Positions 25,017 through 38,796 of a stretch of 46,794 bases of DNA are shown here, piece after piece. The first letter of the stretch is position 1. Every line of letters starts with the position of its first letter. The stretch spans positions 27,214 to 74,007 of the forward strand of contig NAOQ01000348.1 in assembly GCA_002751075.1 (NCBI GenBank), given 5' to 3'. The DNA comes from Ichthyophonus hoferi (taxonomy: Eukaryota; Opisthokonta; Ichthyosporea; Ichthyophonida; Ichthyophonidae). The position numbers were made by a program, and so were the translations under genes. Under the pieces are notes generated by a model, which worked only from the letters and a program-made list of their open reading frames with translations, did not search any database and had not been told where the DNA came from.

Positions 25017-25678
25017 TTGTCTAGTCTATATATTTTTTCCCTGTTTTTTTTTTTTTTTTGTCTTTCTCTCATCTATACCTATATATTTATTTTTGGCCCA
25101 TATATACACATAATATACACATATACTCTTTCCTTCCTGACTTGGTGTATTCTCTATTCCATTTCTTTTCTATTTATCTTGTTCTGTCCACTCCCCTCCA
25201 CCTATTGGTCTAAAGTTGTTCTTGTTCTAAACTATATTTCCATTGTTCTTTCTTTTTACCTATCACTATTCCTATGAGCTACCCAACCGCACCTATATGT
25301 CTCTTACTTCTCCCATCTTCTTCTTCCATTCACTCGTTTCCACCCCTATTCTCTGCTCATACATTATACATTACATCCATTTGCTTTCTATGCTTTACCC
25401 ATGGTGCCTTTTTTGTTTCAATCTTTTTTCACTAATACACTAGAATTATTTTCTGTATTCATTTTTTTACTAACACACTCTCTCATACCAATGAAATCAG
25501 CACCATAGATTATATATTAATATTACTGACTTCTTTACCAATCATCTTTTACCTTTCTTCATACTGTCCTCATCTTTCTTTCCCTCCTCCCCCTCTCTCC
25601 CCCTCTCTCTTTCTCCACCTTCTCTTCCATTCATTCCCACTCCTTCCCCTCTACCCTCCCCTATCCTACCTATAGCTC
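25017..25678 (+). other. Long pyrimidine-rich tract ending in a splice acceptor
   Basis: About 660 bases in which the plus strand is strongly T- and C-rich, densest at 25556-25675, ending CCTACCTATAG just before the transportin-1 start codon. It looks like the 3' part of a 5' UTR intron whose acceptor sits at 25676, so the first coding exon is probably not the first exon of the transcript. Confidence 0.55.
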
Positions 25679-25681
25679 AGA

Positions 25682-26991
25682 ATGGAAGTGCAAATCGACC
25701 CTAACGGGTTGCAGCAAATACTTCAACTGTTAAGAGAGAGTCAGAGTAGCGACTCTAACACACAGCGTGCCGTCCAGGCCAAGTTGGAAGAGTACAACAA
25801 GATAGCAGATTTCAACAGCCATCTCATATACATTCTTACTAAACTAACAGGGGAAGATGATCCTACTCGCTCATTGGCTGGTCTAATTCTCAAGAACAAC
25901 GTGCGTCTTTACTATAGCACGTTCCCTTCCCATGTGTGCGAGTACATTAAGAGGTAGGTGGGTAGTAGTGTAGATAGGTGAAGGAGGGCGATGAGAGGGT
26001 AGTTGTTCATATTATGTCTACGTTTGGCATATGATTTTCATGCGTCATAGCTATATCAGTATAACTATTATTCATATATATCTTTTACTAGTTATATTTA
26101 TCTCACTACATTGTTTCTTTTCACTCTTTTTCTCTTTTCCTGCCTCATTCCTTTTAATATACCCAGATCTGACACGAAACCCTTCCTACATATATATTTT
26201 TTTATTACACATTTCATTAAAAGTTTGCTTTCTTTTATATTCCCATTGATCTTTTTTCTGTTCTTGTCTAGCCCATCTCTGTCTCTACTTTTATTCTTGT
26301 CTCTCTTGTACACAATATTCCTTCTCCTCTCCCCTTCTCTCTCCCTTCTGTCCTATGCCAAGCCACTAAGTACATACCATGTTCTACAGGGAATGCCTAG
26401 TGTGCGTAGGTGATCCGGCCCCTTTGATCCGAGCCACCATTGGTATTCTTATCACTACCATCTGTTCACGTGATCCTAGTTCGATGGGATTCCTTATCCC
26501 ACCTCTCCTTAGTCTATGTGAGAATGAGAATGATGACATGGTGGAGGTTAGGGCCCCTTTCTCTCCTCTCCTCTTCTCTCCTATATAGTATTATATTAGC
26601 TGCAATACATTTCCTGTTATTTCTCCATCGATAATACTATGTTTATTCTGCTCTTTCCTCTCTTTTCTCGTTTTCTTTCTTTTCTGTGTCCTACGTAGTC
26701 TTGTTCTCCTTTATATTGCTGCTTCCACATTTTTAATTTATTATTTAGTATGAATATACTCTCAGCATAGTATTACTATGAATATTATTACTTTAGCAGT
26801 CCATTTTATTTCCTTTATGGTAGCTATGATTCTCAATAAAACCATTCACATATTAATTGGCCTAATTAAAAAGGAAGCTATCAACAGGTAGACAGGGATG
26901 GCACTAAACAGGAGGTTGATAATATTAAGCATTATTATTCCATTATAGCTTCGTTTCATTGCTCTGTACACATTTACTATTTTGTTTCTAC

Positions 26992-27030
<39 letters not shown>

Positions 27031-30000
27031 GTTTTAAATGATGCAGTAGTTTCCTGTTATTCATTCCTGGTTGTTTCTTCTAATTACTTCCTTTCTTCGC
27101 ATATGATAAGATAGGATGGCACAGGTGAAGAATATATAAGATAAAATACTAATTAACACGTGTTTATATTTTTCCTTCTTTTCCCCTCTCCTCTTCTTTG
27201 CTCACTTTTTATATTTGTCTTTAACATACAGACCTACCTACCTACTTACATGCATACATATGCTCACATACATTGTATACATACATACATACATACATAC
27301 ATACATACATACATGCATAGGGTGCTATGAACGCCCTCCAAAAGATCTGCGAGGATTCATCACAGGCCCTAATTCATATGGATGGCAACCCCCTCATGCA
27401 CATGATTCCTAAGTTCTTACAGGTGCGTTAGCACGTCATTTATTTTATATGTGTATGTTGTCTATTAATACCCACTATATATCTATATTATTACTATACC
27501 AATCAAGGTAAGATTCGAGTAAAGACTTCTTGGTATCCCTGATTGGTTATTTATCATGCATTATTTTGAAGAATTTTTCCATTGACGTGTCATTTTAAAT
27601 AGATATGACTTAACATACATGATATCTTAGCCCGAAAAGGAATCATTTGTTTGAATATTTCCGAGAGATTCAGATAGTGATATATATCCCGAAGTTTTCT
27701 TGTTCTTTTTCTTGCTATCTTTGTCTGCCTAGTGTTTTAATGATTATGGGGGCTGTCTTTGCCACACTTTTACATTGCTACGGGCTCTTTCCTTTGTGTT
27801 ATTATTTCCGAGCCAATGGACTATATATATCGTTGGTACATAACATAGCGTACATCAAATTAAATAGCTTATGGTGCAATATATAGCTATATATATTTAT
27901 ATATATTATAACATATTATAGCATTTCTCACCATATTATATCATACACATTCTATTACTCATCTTGTGACCTGTTCTTGTCTTTTTCATTTTTTAATTCT
28001 TCACGGGTTTACAAGTACAATCAACCACTTTTAACACGTTATTATTTACAGTTATTGTCTCATAAGCGAGGCAAAGTTAGAGAATTGTCTATCTCTTCTC
28101 TCAACCAATTCATTTTGGATCGTGCCTCCGCCCTTATGCAGAACGCAGAACATTTTGTTCAGGTTTGTATTTAGCTTTTGTAATGTACGAATTGTTTTTT
28201 TATTATTATTATTTAGTTTTTTTAATAATTTGGACAGGGCCTTTAAGCTCTCCCCACCGAAAAATACATATCCGTGTGTTTAAATATATGTATGGTTATA
28301 TTTATACTTGTACTTATACTTATATCTATACATATGCATATGCATGTGCATATATTTACAATATTCATATTATCCTGTTAGCGTACATACATCCCTACAT
28401 ACATACACACATACATACCTATCTACATATCTATTTACCTACCTACCTATCTGCCTATATACATATATACAGGCATACAAGCCAATATTATTAACAGTCA
28501 TTATACTCTACTAACTGAAGATTCTTTCTCCTCAGTGCCTCTTTGGTCTTGCTACCGATACAGATGTCGGTGTTCGTAAAAATGTCTGCCAGGCCCTAGT
28601 GAAGCTACTCGAAGTGAGTATATATGCATGGACATACATACATAGTACTGGTATTGCTTGTCATGCTGATGGAGTTAGTTAGTCAATCATATTCATAATG
28701 GCAATCTATTTATATCTGCCCTCCCTCTTTCCTTTATTTTTATGCATCTTTTGTTATTTCATATTATCCTGTCCCTGCATATCACTGGTTACCTTAATTA
28801 TTTCATTGGCGAGCCGCTCAGTCATTGACATATTATTTTCTCTGATTCACCCACCCTATCATCCACTTATCCTAAGGCCTATTCTCTCATTAGTCATTAT
28901 CCAATGATATACTAATATATATCTTTGGAGAAGTATCTGTTTTTATTTTATTTTATCAACAACCTTATGATTATGAAGCATTCCATGTTGGTATATATTG
29001 AGGTATGATTCCCGACCCTCAACTCTTCTTTCTGACTCAAGTATGGTCACAATCTAACATCTCTTCCTTTTCCAGGTACGCATTGATCTTTTAATGCCAC
29101 AGATGAACAATGTCATTGAGTATATGCTCATTTCTACACAGGTGTGTGCCGTCTGCTCTATATTTATTTATTTATTTATGTTGTGTATACATACACACAT
29201 TCACGTCCTTTAGCACTCATACACCTCCTGCCTGTGTTATCCAATCAATTAATTCTATGTAGATTCTATCTATATATAACACAACATCATGAATATATAT
29301 TTGTTTATGTCATTGCACAAGATTATGTCATTGCACAAGATCATTTTTTGTTTGTTTTAACGAAGTGTTTTAATTGGCTATATATTTATCTATATTTCTC
29401 GTTGGGTCAGAGCTGGTGGCTTGACTGATATATTGTTTACTAAGTAGGCGCACGCTTTTAGCTACCCTCACATTTTTTGTTTAAGCATACATACATATAT
29501 GCATACATACGTATATCTATGCACACATGCGTACATCAGCATACATTGGCATACTATAACATACTATAGCATACTCTAACTTAATCTAACATACATACAC
29601 ACTTCATCATTTAGGACCAAGATGAGCATGTAGCCCTCGAGTCATGCGAGTTCTGGCTAGCCTTTGCTGACCAGGATTCAGCCCGCCAATGTCTAGAGCC
29701 CTTCCTTGGCAGGTGTGTGTAGGGCTTAATAATATGGCTTGGAGTCACCAGTATATATATAAGTTTAGCTATAAATATTTAAATTACAATGCGTTATATA
29801 TATTATTAGCTACGTGTATTTTAACTGGACATGCTGGGTTTGGATTATATTATGGTACATTTTCTGGCTTTATTTCTTACAGATCTACACATATAATGGT
29901 GAATTAAACTATATATAGATAATGTTTTAGAGCTACTTAAATGTTACACGCAGATTCGCATCATATATATACCATATACTATCTTACATACTGGCATAGA

Positions 30001-33000
30001 TACTATCATACATAATTGCACTTGGCCACACGTCCACATCCAGCCAATCAACTACTTTCTATCATCCATCCATCTAATTGCTGGGTTTTCTTCTGTTCCA
30101 ATTATATTTAAATTTGAATTGGCGTTGAGACAACCAATCAATCATTACTTCCTTGAGGTACTGGTATCCCACCCACAGCTACACACCGCCCCATACCCAC
30201 CCCCTCTCCCTCTCCCTCATGACTTATCAACCAGCCTATTCTTTCCCGTTCCATCCACCCCTCTATCAGACTGATTCCCGTGCTTGTGAACGGTATGCGA
30301 TATTCTGAGGTAGATATCATTCTCCTTAAGGGTGATGTGGAGGAGGATGAGATGGTGCCTGATAGGGATGAAGATATTGCTCCACGTCACGCCAAATCCA
30401 AGAAGACCCACGTGAATATCACTCCTGTAAGTACTGTATGTGTTTGGTTTTTGAATATCACTTTATTATGTAAATTATCTTTGATATCTTTTTTTTTTGT
30501 TTGAAAATATATATTAATAGAACGGTTATCAAGAAAAATGAAGGTATAGAGATACTATCAATAAAAAATTCTTAACGCACCTAACATACCTAGCATATTT
30601 AGCATACCTAACATACCTAACACACATACCTGTATTTACCTTGAGGTATACTGACCTCACGGCCCTACCACACATGTGCAGGGTGGAGATCAAGTGCCCG
30701 GGGAGGAAGATGATGAGTCTGACGATGATGATGATGATGATGACGGCATGGGGGACCAATCAATGGATTGGAACCTCCGTGCGTATTCCCCCTTTCTGAC
30801 CTTTTCTCTATTCTTGTTGTTTCCCTCACTCACTTTTAGGTTAATTAATTAGTCGATATTGTCTGCATTATCTTGTAGTTTCCTTTTATTTTTTTTGTCT
30901 TTACCATTTTGTTTTCTTCAATCTATCCATTGTGGACGAATGTATGGATGTATATACAGGTATGACTGGTGACTAAGTAGAAAAAGTCGTTGTCATTAGA
31001 AGATTATTGGGCCATATAAAGATTGTGATTAGCTGGCAAAGATTTATAGCAACTCCAATACTAAGGTGCTGTAGGGTTATTTGCAAGAGTATCTCCTTAT
31101 ATTTACACTGACATATGCATACATACATACATACGTACAGATGCATACATAAATACATAAATACGTACACTCACACATGTCTATCTACATGCAGGTAAAT
31201 GCAGCGCTGCAGCGCTAGACATGCTCGCCTCTGTATTCCAAGACGCTCTTCTCCCATTCCTTCTACCTTTGATTGAGAGGGATTTGCAGGCAGCTGATTG
31301 GATTCACCAAGAGTGTGGTATTCTTGCCCTCGGGGCTATCTCTGAAGGTATGTATGTTTGTCCGTGTATGTATATACAGACGTGTTGGTTGGCATATAGG
31401 TGATAGGTGTGTTGAATTACTTGACAAGGTTTATATTTTCTTGCTTGTTAGTTTGTTTGACTGAGGGGTATATAGTATATAGGTGGGTTATGGCCGTTTG
31501 CTTCTACTATTGGTTGTGCATTTCTGTTATTTATATGAACAAAAGTACTGGTCAAGAAAGGTGAAGGTGGATAGGATAAATAGGGCGGTGCAACTGGGTG
31601 GTGTGGTATGTACATTATTCCTTCCATATATTGCCTTAATACATGTATATAGTCTATTGCAATATCTATGTGGCTTTCAAGTACATACAGTGTATTGTGG
31701 CGGTACTGATATTCCTCCTCCACCTACAGGCTGCATGAATGGCATGGTGATGTACCTAGCAGACCTTGTTATCTTCCTTATTAAGCATTGTCTTACACAT
31801 AAAAAGGTATTTATTTTATTTCATTTGGATTGGGCCTCGGGGAAGCACGTACGTGTGCATGCCTCATGCTAGATATCATCCATCTACTAACACTATGCCT
31901 TCTATGCATTACGGATACACGTATATACTTGCATACATACATGTACTCCCCCCACACATACACTCATACATACATACATACACATCTACAGGCATTAGTA
32001 AGGTCCATTGCCTGCTGGACTCTATCACGATATGCTCAGTGGATCGTGAACGCGTCGCAACAGACAGATTGCAAGTTCCCTTACTTCCAAGGCCTAATGG
32101 AAGGGCTTCTTACATGTGTCCTTGATCATAACAAGCGAGTCCAGGAAGCTGCCTGCAGGTACCTGCTTGCCCCCTCTGTTCTCTTTTCTCTATATTTATT
32201 TTTTTATTTGCTGAAGCTTCTGTCTGCAAACGGTTTGATATTTTTTTATTTCCACTTCTTCACACTTGCATTTATTTTTACCTACATGTTGATATTTACT
32301 CATACCCACATATGTACGGTATCTACATGTATAACTTGAAGTGTACCCATCGGTACTAATGTACCTTGGGTCACACTCATGTTACAATCAATATACGTCA
32401 TGTACACGTATTTACCATTGCTCTCTATAGTGCTTTTGCCACCTTGGAGGAAGAGGCATGTACAGAGCTAGTGCCTTATCTCAATTACATTCTGGAACGT
32501 CTTGTTGCAGCATTCAGCAAGTATCAGGTTAGTGAAGAAAAAATGGTAGTGTATGGATAACATCTTGCACGGGCAGACCTTAGAGCTGTAGAATGAACTA
32601 GAGGAACGATAGAAGTTTGGTGTTAAGTGTGAAAGTCCTTGTGGGCACTATGTGGTGTATTCTGTTACATTTAACTGCATTTATATAAGGTAAAGAGGGG
32701 GTTGTAAGAGAATATAAGGAAGAGGTGTGTGGGGCAAGGAAGACACGAGTAGAGAAAGGCAGAGTCAGGGCAAATAAAATATATTGGATGAAGTAAGTTT
32801 TCAGACAAGGCTAATTGGTTGATTAATGCATGTATGTATGTATGTGTGTGTTATACGCGTTTGTATGTGTACATGGATTAATTATATCATATCTGTTATA
32901 GTTATACTAACACATTATTTCATTCCTCTACAGCACAAGAATCTTCTTATTCTGTACGATGCCATTGGTACCTTGGCAGATTGTGTGGGGTCACCCCTGA

Positions 33001-36000
33001 ACGAAGTCCAATACATTACCATGCTTATGCCTCCTCTGATTGAGAAATGGAACGGATTGCAGGATGATGATCGCGATTTGTTCCCATTGTTGGAGGTGAG
33101 CACTGATATACTTGTTAGGACATTATAATGTTTGTTTTTATTCTTTGTTTTATTAGTGTATATTTTAGTATTTTTTTCTTTTCTTTATGATGACTTTTAA
33201 TTCCTGATCCACATATATGTGTGTTATAACGATACATATATACATATTACTATCCTATATACTAATGATAATATACCCATTCTCAGTGTCTTTCCAGTGT
33301 AGCTACTGCACTAGGCATGGGTTTCCTTCCATATGCGGCAGGTGTATATGAACGCTGTCTGCGCCTTGTACAGAACACGTTGGAGGGCTACAGGGTAAAT
33401 ACTGGCCTGTGCCTACTCTTGTTATCTTGTTTGTTTGAGTAATTTGAAAGATTGCGGATTGCATACTTTCTCAGTGTGGTGGACTTGTGTGTATATGCAT
33501 GCGTCTTGGTATATATAGTATAAGTATAGTATAGTATAATATAATATAATGAAGCATTTAGCTATTGTATTATACACATGTATTTTTGTGTGAAATTAAT
33601 TGGCCTACTAAATCGATTACCGGAATACTCTTTTCCTCTATTGGTCTATTTTTCCATGGTGCCTATTACTATACGTGAATGTGCATGCATATCAACGAAT
33701 ATATGTACATGCTTTTCCCACGTAGCAGAAATAAATCACCAGTTATAATGGCCGGTTTAAACTACCACCAATGACATACTCACATTACCCTGTTATTCAG
33801 ATGCATGCTCAGAATCAAGAGTACGTCCCTCCCGACAAAGATTTTATGATTGTAGCACTGGACCTTCTGAGCGGAGTCACAGAGGGGTTAGGCCAGAACG
33901 TAGAGAACCTTGTCGCTACGAGCAACCTACTGCCTCTACTCTATGAGTGCATGCAGGTATGTTTGTGTTTGTAGATATAAGTATTGGATATTGCAATCCT
34001 TTTATCTTTTGTTTTTTATCTACCCCCTCTGCATCTCTTTCTCTTTGTGATATTATAAGAAACATATTTGCAATTGCTTTGCATAGTATTTTCTGTTGTT
34101 GTTTTGAACCGTAACCCTATCTTCCGTCCAATTGTTCTTTACATTGGTAATTTTTGTTAACGAAGCTATCCTTAAATATGATTATATTTATAATATATTT
34201 CTCTACTTATAGTAAGTATCTTTCAATATCCATAGACATTCACTCCACTTCCCGCCCCTGTTATAGTATCTTTCTACTTTACTATCTATCTCCTTCTTTC
34301 TCTATCCATTCTTTCTTTCCGAGTTTCTACTCGCCATACAAGCTCAGGAAAAAACAATTGCTATTGTTCAACATGTTATTACCAATATAATTGGCTATAT
34401 TTAGAACGGGTAGGTGCGTCCAGGGGTCATATACACGTGGTGTACTATATGGTAATGTGAACATACTCATCTTACACGAACCAATCACATAGGATCCAGT
34501 GGCCGAGGTACGCCAATCAGCATTCGCTCTTCTCGGAGATCTCACCAAGGTATGGGCTCTTATTGACTAACCCATCTATTATCTACACTACGTTTTCCCT
34601 TGTATGCGCATATTCATATCTTTTTCTACCCCAGTAGCAGAATGCATTGTCTTGTTGACCCCTTCCATATGTATCATATTATTTGTATTGCATACTTCCT
34701 TTCTTTCTTTTTCTTTGTGAACACACTTGTGTTTCCCCCTGGCTCATACCTCTCCCTCTACCTTCCACTCGTACACCTACAGGCATGCTGGGTGCATGTA
34801 CAGCCATATATCCATAGGTTCTTGCCTGTGGTGGCTCGTAACCTAGACCCCCAGTACATATCTGTGTGCAACAATGCCTGCTGGGCCATTGGAGAAATAG
34901 CTATGAAGCTAGGTATGCATTGTTTATCTAGATTGCATGGCGTACTACTGTGCATATCTGACTCTTTTGATATTCTCTTTACTATGTTTGCACTCATACC
35001 TTTTCTTCCCTCCTCTTCTTGTATCTTGCTGTTTATCATAAAAAAGTCCAGTTATACGTTCTATCTTATACGTTTCTTCTTATACTCGGATTGTTGCTTA
35101 TACTTATACTTACCTATGCCCATATATGCCTACACGCACACAGGCAATGCCATTGAGCCATACATCCCTTCTATCCTGGAATCCTTGATTGCTATCATCA
35201 ATCGAGACAACACTCCCAAGACCTTGTCTGAGAACTGCGCGATTACGATTGGCCGTCTGGGTCTAGTGTGCCCACCTGATGTAGCTCCGCACCTTGAGCT
35301 CTTCATTCATCCCTGGTATGCTCTGTATATATTTGCTTTACTTACGTTTTCTTTTTCTCCCCATCTATACTTCCATCCCTGTCTGTGTCTCATTATATAA
35401 CAATATAGCCATTTGCTAGCAGCTCTTGTTTTTTACTTCATTCCTCCCCTTTTCACCAATCATTGTCTTAATTTATTCACATTCACTCTATCCCAACCAA
35501 GCAAACTAACTTGCCACGCACTAGGTGCCTGTCACTTCGTAATATTCGTGACAATGCCGAGAAGGATTCAGCCTTCCGTGGGGTGTGTGCTATGATTCTG
35601 GTTAACCCCAAGGGTGTCGTACAGGTATGGGTCTGGCGTTGTTGTTTGCTCAGTCGTTATATATATGTATATGTATAGCCTCTGTATATGTCCGGCATAG
35701 TATGTATGGTGATATACATATATATATATAGATATAATGTGCCAATGTGTGATGCATGATACAGGACCAATAAAGTTGTAGCTCACCTACCTATTTCTTC
35801 ACCCATTATAGCCTTTTATCTACTTCTGTGATGCTGTGGCCTCATGGTCTAACCCCCAAGAAGATTTGAAGCAAATGTTTAGCCAGGTAAAATTATAAAT
35901 ACTCCTTCCTTTTATCTCATTTCCTTTTTCCCTCTCCTTTTCTTTACCCTAGCGTTATATGTATGCATGCACACACATATATATATGCGAATCTATTTGA

Positions 36001-36195
36001 TTGAGGTTCTGATATCTTCTTCCTTTTTTCTCTTTCCCTCTCTGTATATGTATAATATACATACATACATGTATACATACGCATCAGATCCTACACGGTT
36101 TTAAGTCGTCTGTGGGCGAGGATGGCTGGAAGCACTACTTTGACCAGTTCCCACCACCCCTCAAAAATAAGCTGATTGAGTGCTACAATTTGTAG
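25682..36195 (+). CDS. TNPO1: Transportin-1 (karyopherin beta-2), 22 coding exons, 899 aa
   Basis: Exons: 25682-25953, 26390-26546, 27321-27422, 28052-28162, 28536-28613, 29076-29141, 29615-29712, 30270-30426, 30682-30778, 31195-31347, 31730-31806, 31992-32158, 32431-32527, 32934-33095, 33287-33394, 33801-33956, 34493-34549, 34783-34912, 35144-35315, 35525-35624, 35812-35886, 36088-36195. Phases all agree, giving 900 codons; human is 890-898 aa. It is a HEAT-repeat import receptor for PY-NLS cargoes (hnRNP A1 type), histones and some ribosomal proteins, released by Ran-GTP. Seen: [14 protein letters not shown] near the N-terminus, [13 protein letters not shown], an acidic HEAT-8 loop in exon 9 with eight consecutive Asp (30682-30778), CWTLSRYA (Trp465) and [10 protein letters not shown] (Trp739), which match the PY-NLS-contacting tryptophans, and [13 protein letters not shown]. 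The protein ends LIECYNL. Near-invariant blocks make the identification secure. Confidence 0.97.
26992..27030. repeat. (CA)n(TA)n microsatellite
   Basis: About eleven CA units followed by about eight TA units, in intron 2 of the transportin-1 gene. Confidence 0.9.
27277..27314. repeat. (ATAC)n microsatellite abutting a splice acceptor
   Basis: About nine perfect ATAC units ending seven bases before exon 3 of transportin-1; the repeat occupies the place where a polypyrimidine tract would be expected. Confidence 0.9.
28376..28462. repeat. Mixed ACAT/ACCT tetranucleotide repeats
   Basis: A run of TACA, TACC and TATC units in intron 4 of transportin-1; open frames through it are repeat artefacts. 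Confidence 0.75.
29305..29340. repeat. Exact 18-bp tandem duplication
   Basis: TTATGTCATTGCACAAGA occurs twice back to back in intron 6 of transportin-1, without mismatch, indicating a recent slippage event. Confidence 0.9.
30575..30629. repeat. CATACCTAA-like tandem repeat
   Basis: About five degenerate 10-bp units (AACATACCTA) in intron 8 of transportin-1. Confidence 0.7.
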
Positions 36196-38680
36196 TTATG
36201 CATGGTAGGTACCTTACATGCATTTACATATACTATATATGCATACATTCATATGCATATGTAGATACGTATAATACTCAACTATATAGGCTGTTCTCCA
36301 CACCTCATTATCATCTAGATACTCCAGACTTGTTTCTTCTGACCCTTATTCCCTTTTGCCTCACTATTTCTTTTCTATTGCTATTGATTGCTTGTCTCTC
36401 TTCCGATCTATACGCATATTCTATTTATCTGACCAGTGGGTATGCAGCTTAGGGTGCCTTGGAATACTATGGGATTGAAGTGACCTGAGATGCCTAGGCT
36501 GTCAGTGGACTGACATGTGAGCTTGTTGTGGTCATAGATTTTGTCCTGTGATCATTATGATATCGGCTATGGAGTAACATATTATGTTTAGAAGTAATTA
36601 TAGAAAGTAGGATGTAGGAATTAGTGTGTTGCCGGATTATTAGTGGTACATTGTTATTATCAACTGTCATATGGTTGTTGTTGAATGTGCTTTGTTGCAA
36701 CCTGTGATTTTCGTTCCAAATCATCTCATTGAGAGCGATAACTTATTTGTATGTATTTATATTTTTTTTTTGCTAAATTTTAGGTGCGTAAAAAATGCTG
36801 AACGCACACAATCTGTTTACTGTTATATTTTATCTTTAATATTTCATCTTCAACTTTAACATTTCATATTTTTGTAACTATTCGTAGCGGCCTTTACACA
36901 ACGTGATTGTAATGGATATGGACAAGTACAGGTCTATGCAGTGCGGGGTCTGTTACTTTACTGTTTCTGTGGTATTTAAACATATTGGCGATGTCCATCT
37001 TAGTTGTGTGAATGAATGTGGTTTTTTCGTTTAATGGCAGTTCTACCACTTGTAGTCTTAGTTTTAAAATTTTAAAATAATTTGTGTGCCAATGGCATTT
37101 TATATTAATAGGCTCAAAAATGACTATTGATGCGGTTGGTTTTGCCTTCGTATGGCAATTCTGTTGACTCAAGACGGGCATATATTCTTATTTTATCACA
37201 ACCGTCACTCATTTTCTGTAGTTTATGTACAGTATGTACGTATGTATTTGATGCTTTTTTTCTTTTCTTTGGTAATTGATGTAAGTCGTCACTGCGTAAT
37301 CCCATGTCCCATAATCTCGGTTTCTATTTTTGTGTAACTCTGGCTTAGCACTGCAAGGCCATACCAACATCTAAGTTTTATGGCAGCAGACAGTAAGAGT
37401 TTAAGGTTGTGTTGGATAGGTCTATTAAAATATGTGTAGACCATGCTATACTTATATATGTCAATAAAGATTTATATGAGATGGCATTATTACTTCAAGA
37501 TGTAGTGGACAATTTCTTGGAGTATTGTTGGTAACGATTATTTCTGACTTTCTGGTAGTTTCTTGAGTGTATATACATTAAAACATATAATCAGGTCTAT
37601 TTATATGATCTGCGTACCTAGTTAAAGATTCCATTAATACAAGGCACTTTGATCTACCGTAACTCTACAATTGGTCTCTCGCCATTGTTATATATAGATT
37701 TATCTCAGCGATTATTAGCGTAAGGTACAAAACTGTTTTAATCTGTTGCTATTTTAAGAGTCTCCTGTGACACCCTGCCTCCCGTCATACCGAAAACCAC
37801 TGGGTATGCAACTTGTGGTGGCCCCAAGAGCCTACGGACTTGATCTGCTGACTACTATTTTAATTACCAATAGAGCATTGTCTTATTAGAAGTTGGGAAC
37901 TCCCTCCTCGGACATCTTTGTGACTAGCACAATGGTAACCAGTAGCCACGTCTTTCATACATTCTATCCACAGGTAGTTCTTAAATTAGGTTTATTGTCG
38001 CTTCCAATTCTATTCTTTACGGCCTTCTTTTGGTTAGCGTGGCCTTAGTGTTACTATTCGTCAAATGTACCAAGCTACTACGAATCTAGCCTTTGTTTTT
38101 CCCTTGTATTGATGCCGATACCTTCAGAGGACCTACACCCGGGGGTTATGTTGATGTTGGATCTGTGCACTGCCTTAATCCTTTCATAACGGGCATTATG
38201 TTTACCTTCAGAGATTTTCTTTTACCGAATCTGTACATCTTTGTGAATGTTTTTACAGTAGCTTCCATGAGGGCTGTGAAACCTCCTACTATTTAACATC
38301 TCGTCTAATCACATAATCCATTGGATCTTTCTCTGAATGTCTTGCCGATCCGCAATGCCTCCGTTAATTCTAAGTAATGAAATCCGAATTAAGCGTTATT
38401 ACTTTATTGTTGTTAGCATCTGACTTACGACCAGAATCTTGCGATAACGCTTGACACGCCTCTTTTCAATTGCCGTTTATCTATTTATTACACCCAATTA
38501 CCATCTTAGTTGGGTAATAGTAGCAGATAAGCCATAATGATGATGATGATTAACTGGTAATTGTTATGTTTACATACTTAGCGCCTAAAACCAAATATTT
38601 GGTGTTGATTGGTAGGAAGTGGTTGGAAAATAAAGCAGTTAAATTCCCATCGTTAAATTTCCCGTTCTTTTCAAAAAATG
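36196..38680. other. Transportin-1 3' flank and intergenic DNA
   Basis: About 2.5 kb with no recognised gene. The first part is likely the transportin-1 3' UTR. The stretch from about 37765 to 38300 is less AT-rich and contains a 67-codon plus-strand frame (38093-38296, with RGPTPGGYVDVGS) that I cannot assign. Confidence 0.45.
37463..37468 (+). terminator. Canonical poly(A) signal AATAAA
   Basis: The first clean AATAAA after the transportin-1 stop codon, about 1.27 kb downstream. It would imply a long 3' UTR; an earlier variant signal could be used instead. Confidence 0.35.
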
Positions 38681-38688
38681 TCCATTGT

Positions 38689-38737
38689 GATTGGAGTCTG
38701 CTATAGGAACCGATCCGGCTTTTTAAATATATATAAG
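38689..38737 (+). promoter_or_regulatory. Histone H2A promoter: inverted CCAAT and TATA box
   Basis: ATTGG (inverted CCAAT) lies near 38691, with another near 38609, and TATATAAG sits at 38730-38737, 60 bp before the start codon. CCAAT-TATA arrangement is usual for replication-dependent histone genes. Confidence 0.7.
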
Positions 38738-38796
38738 AGCTCAACGGCAGTTGTTATGTATACTGATCAAAATTCATACTAAAGCCGAAATAAATA

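Noticed and set aside
27240-28500. Tetranucleotide ACAT/ACCT arrays considered as CRISPR-like or telomeric repeats
   Set aside because: Units are 4 bp with no spacers and no telomere unit; they are ordinary microsatellites in introns.
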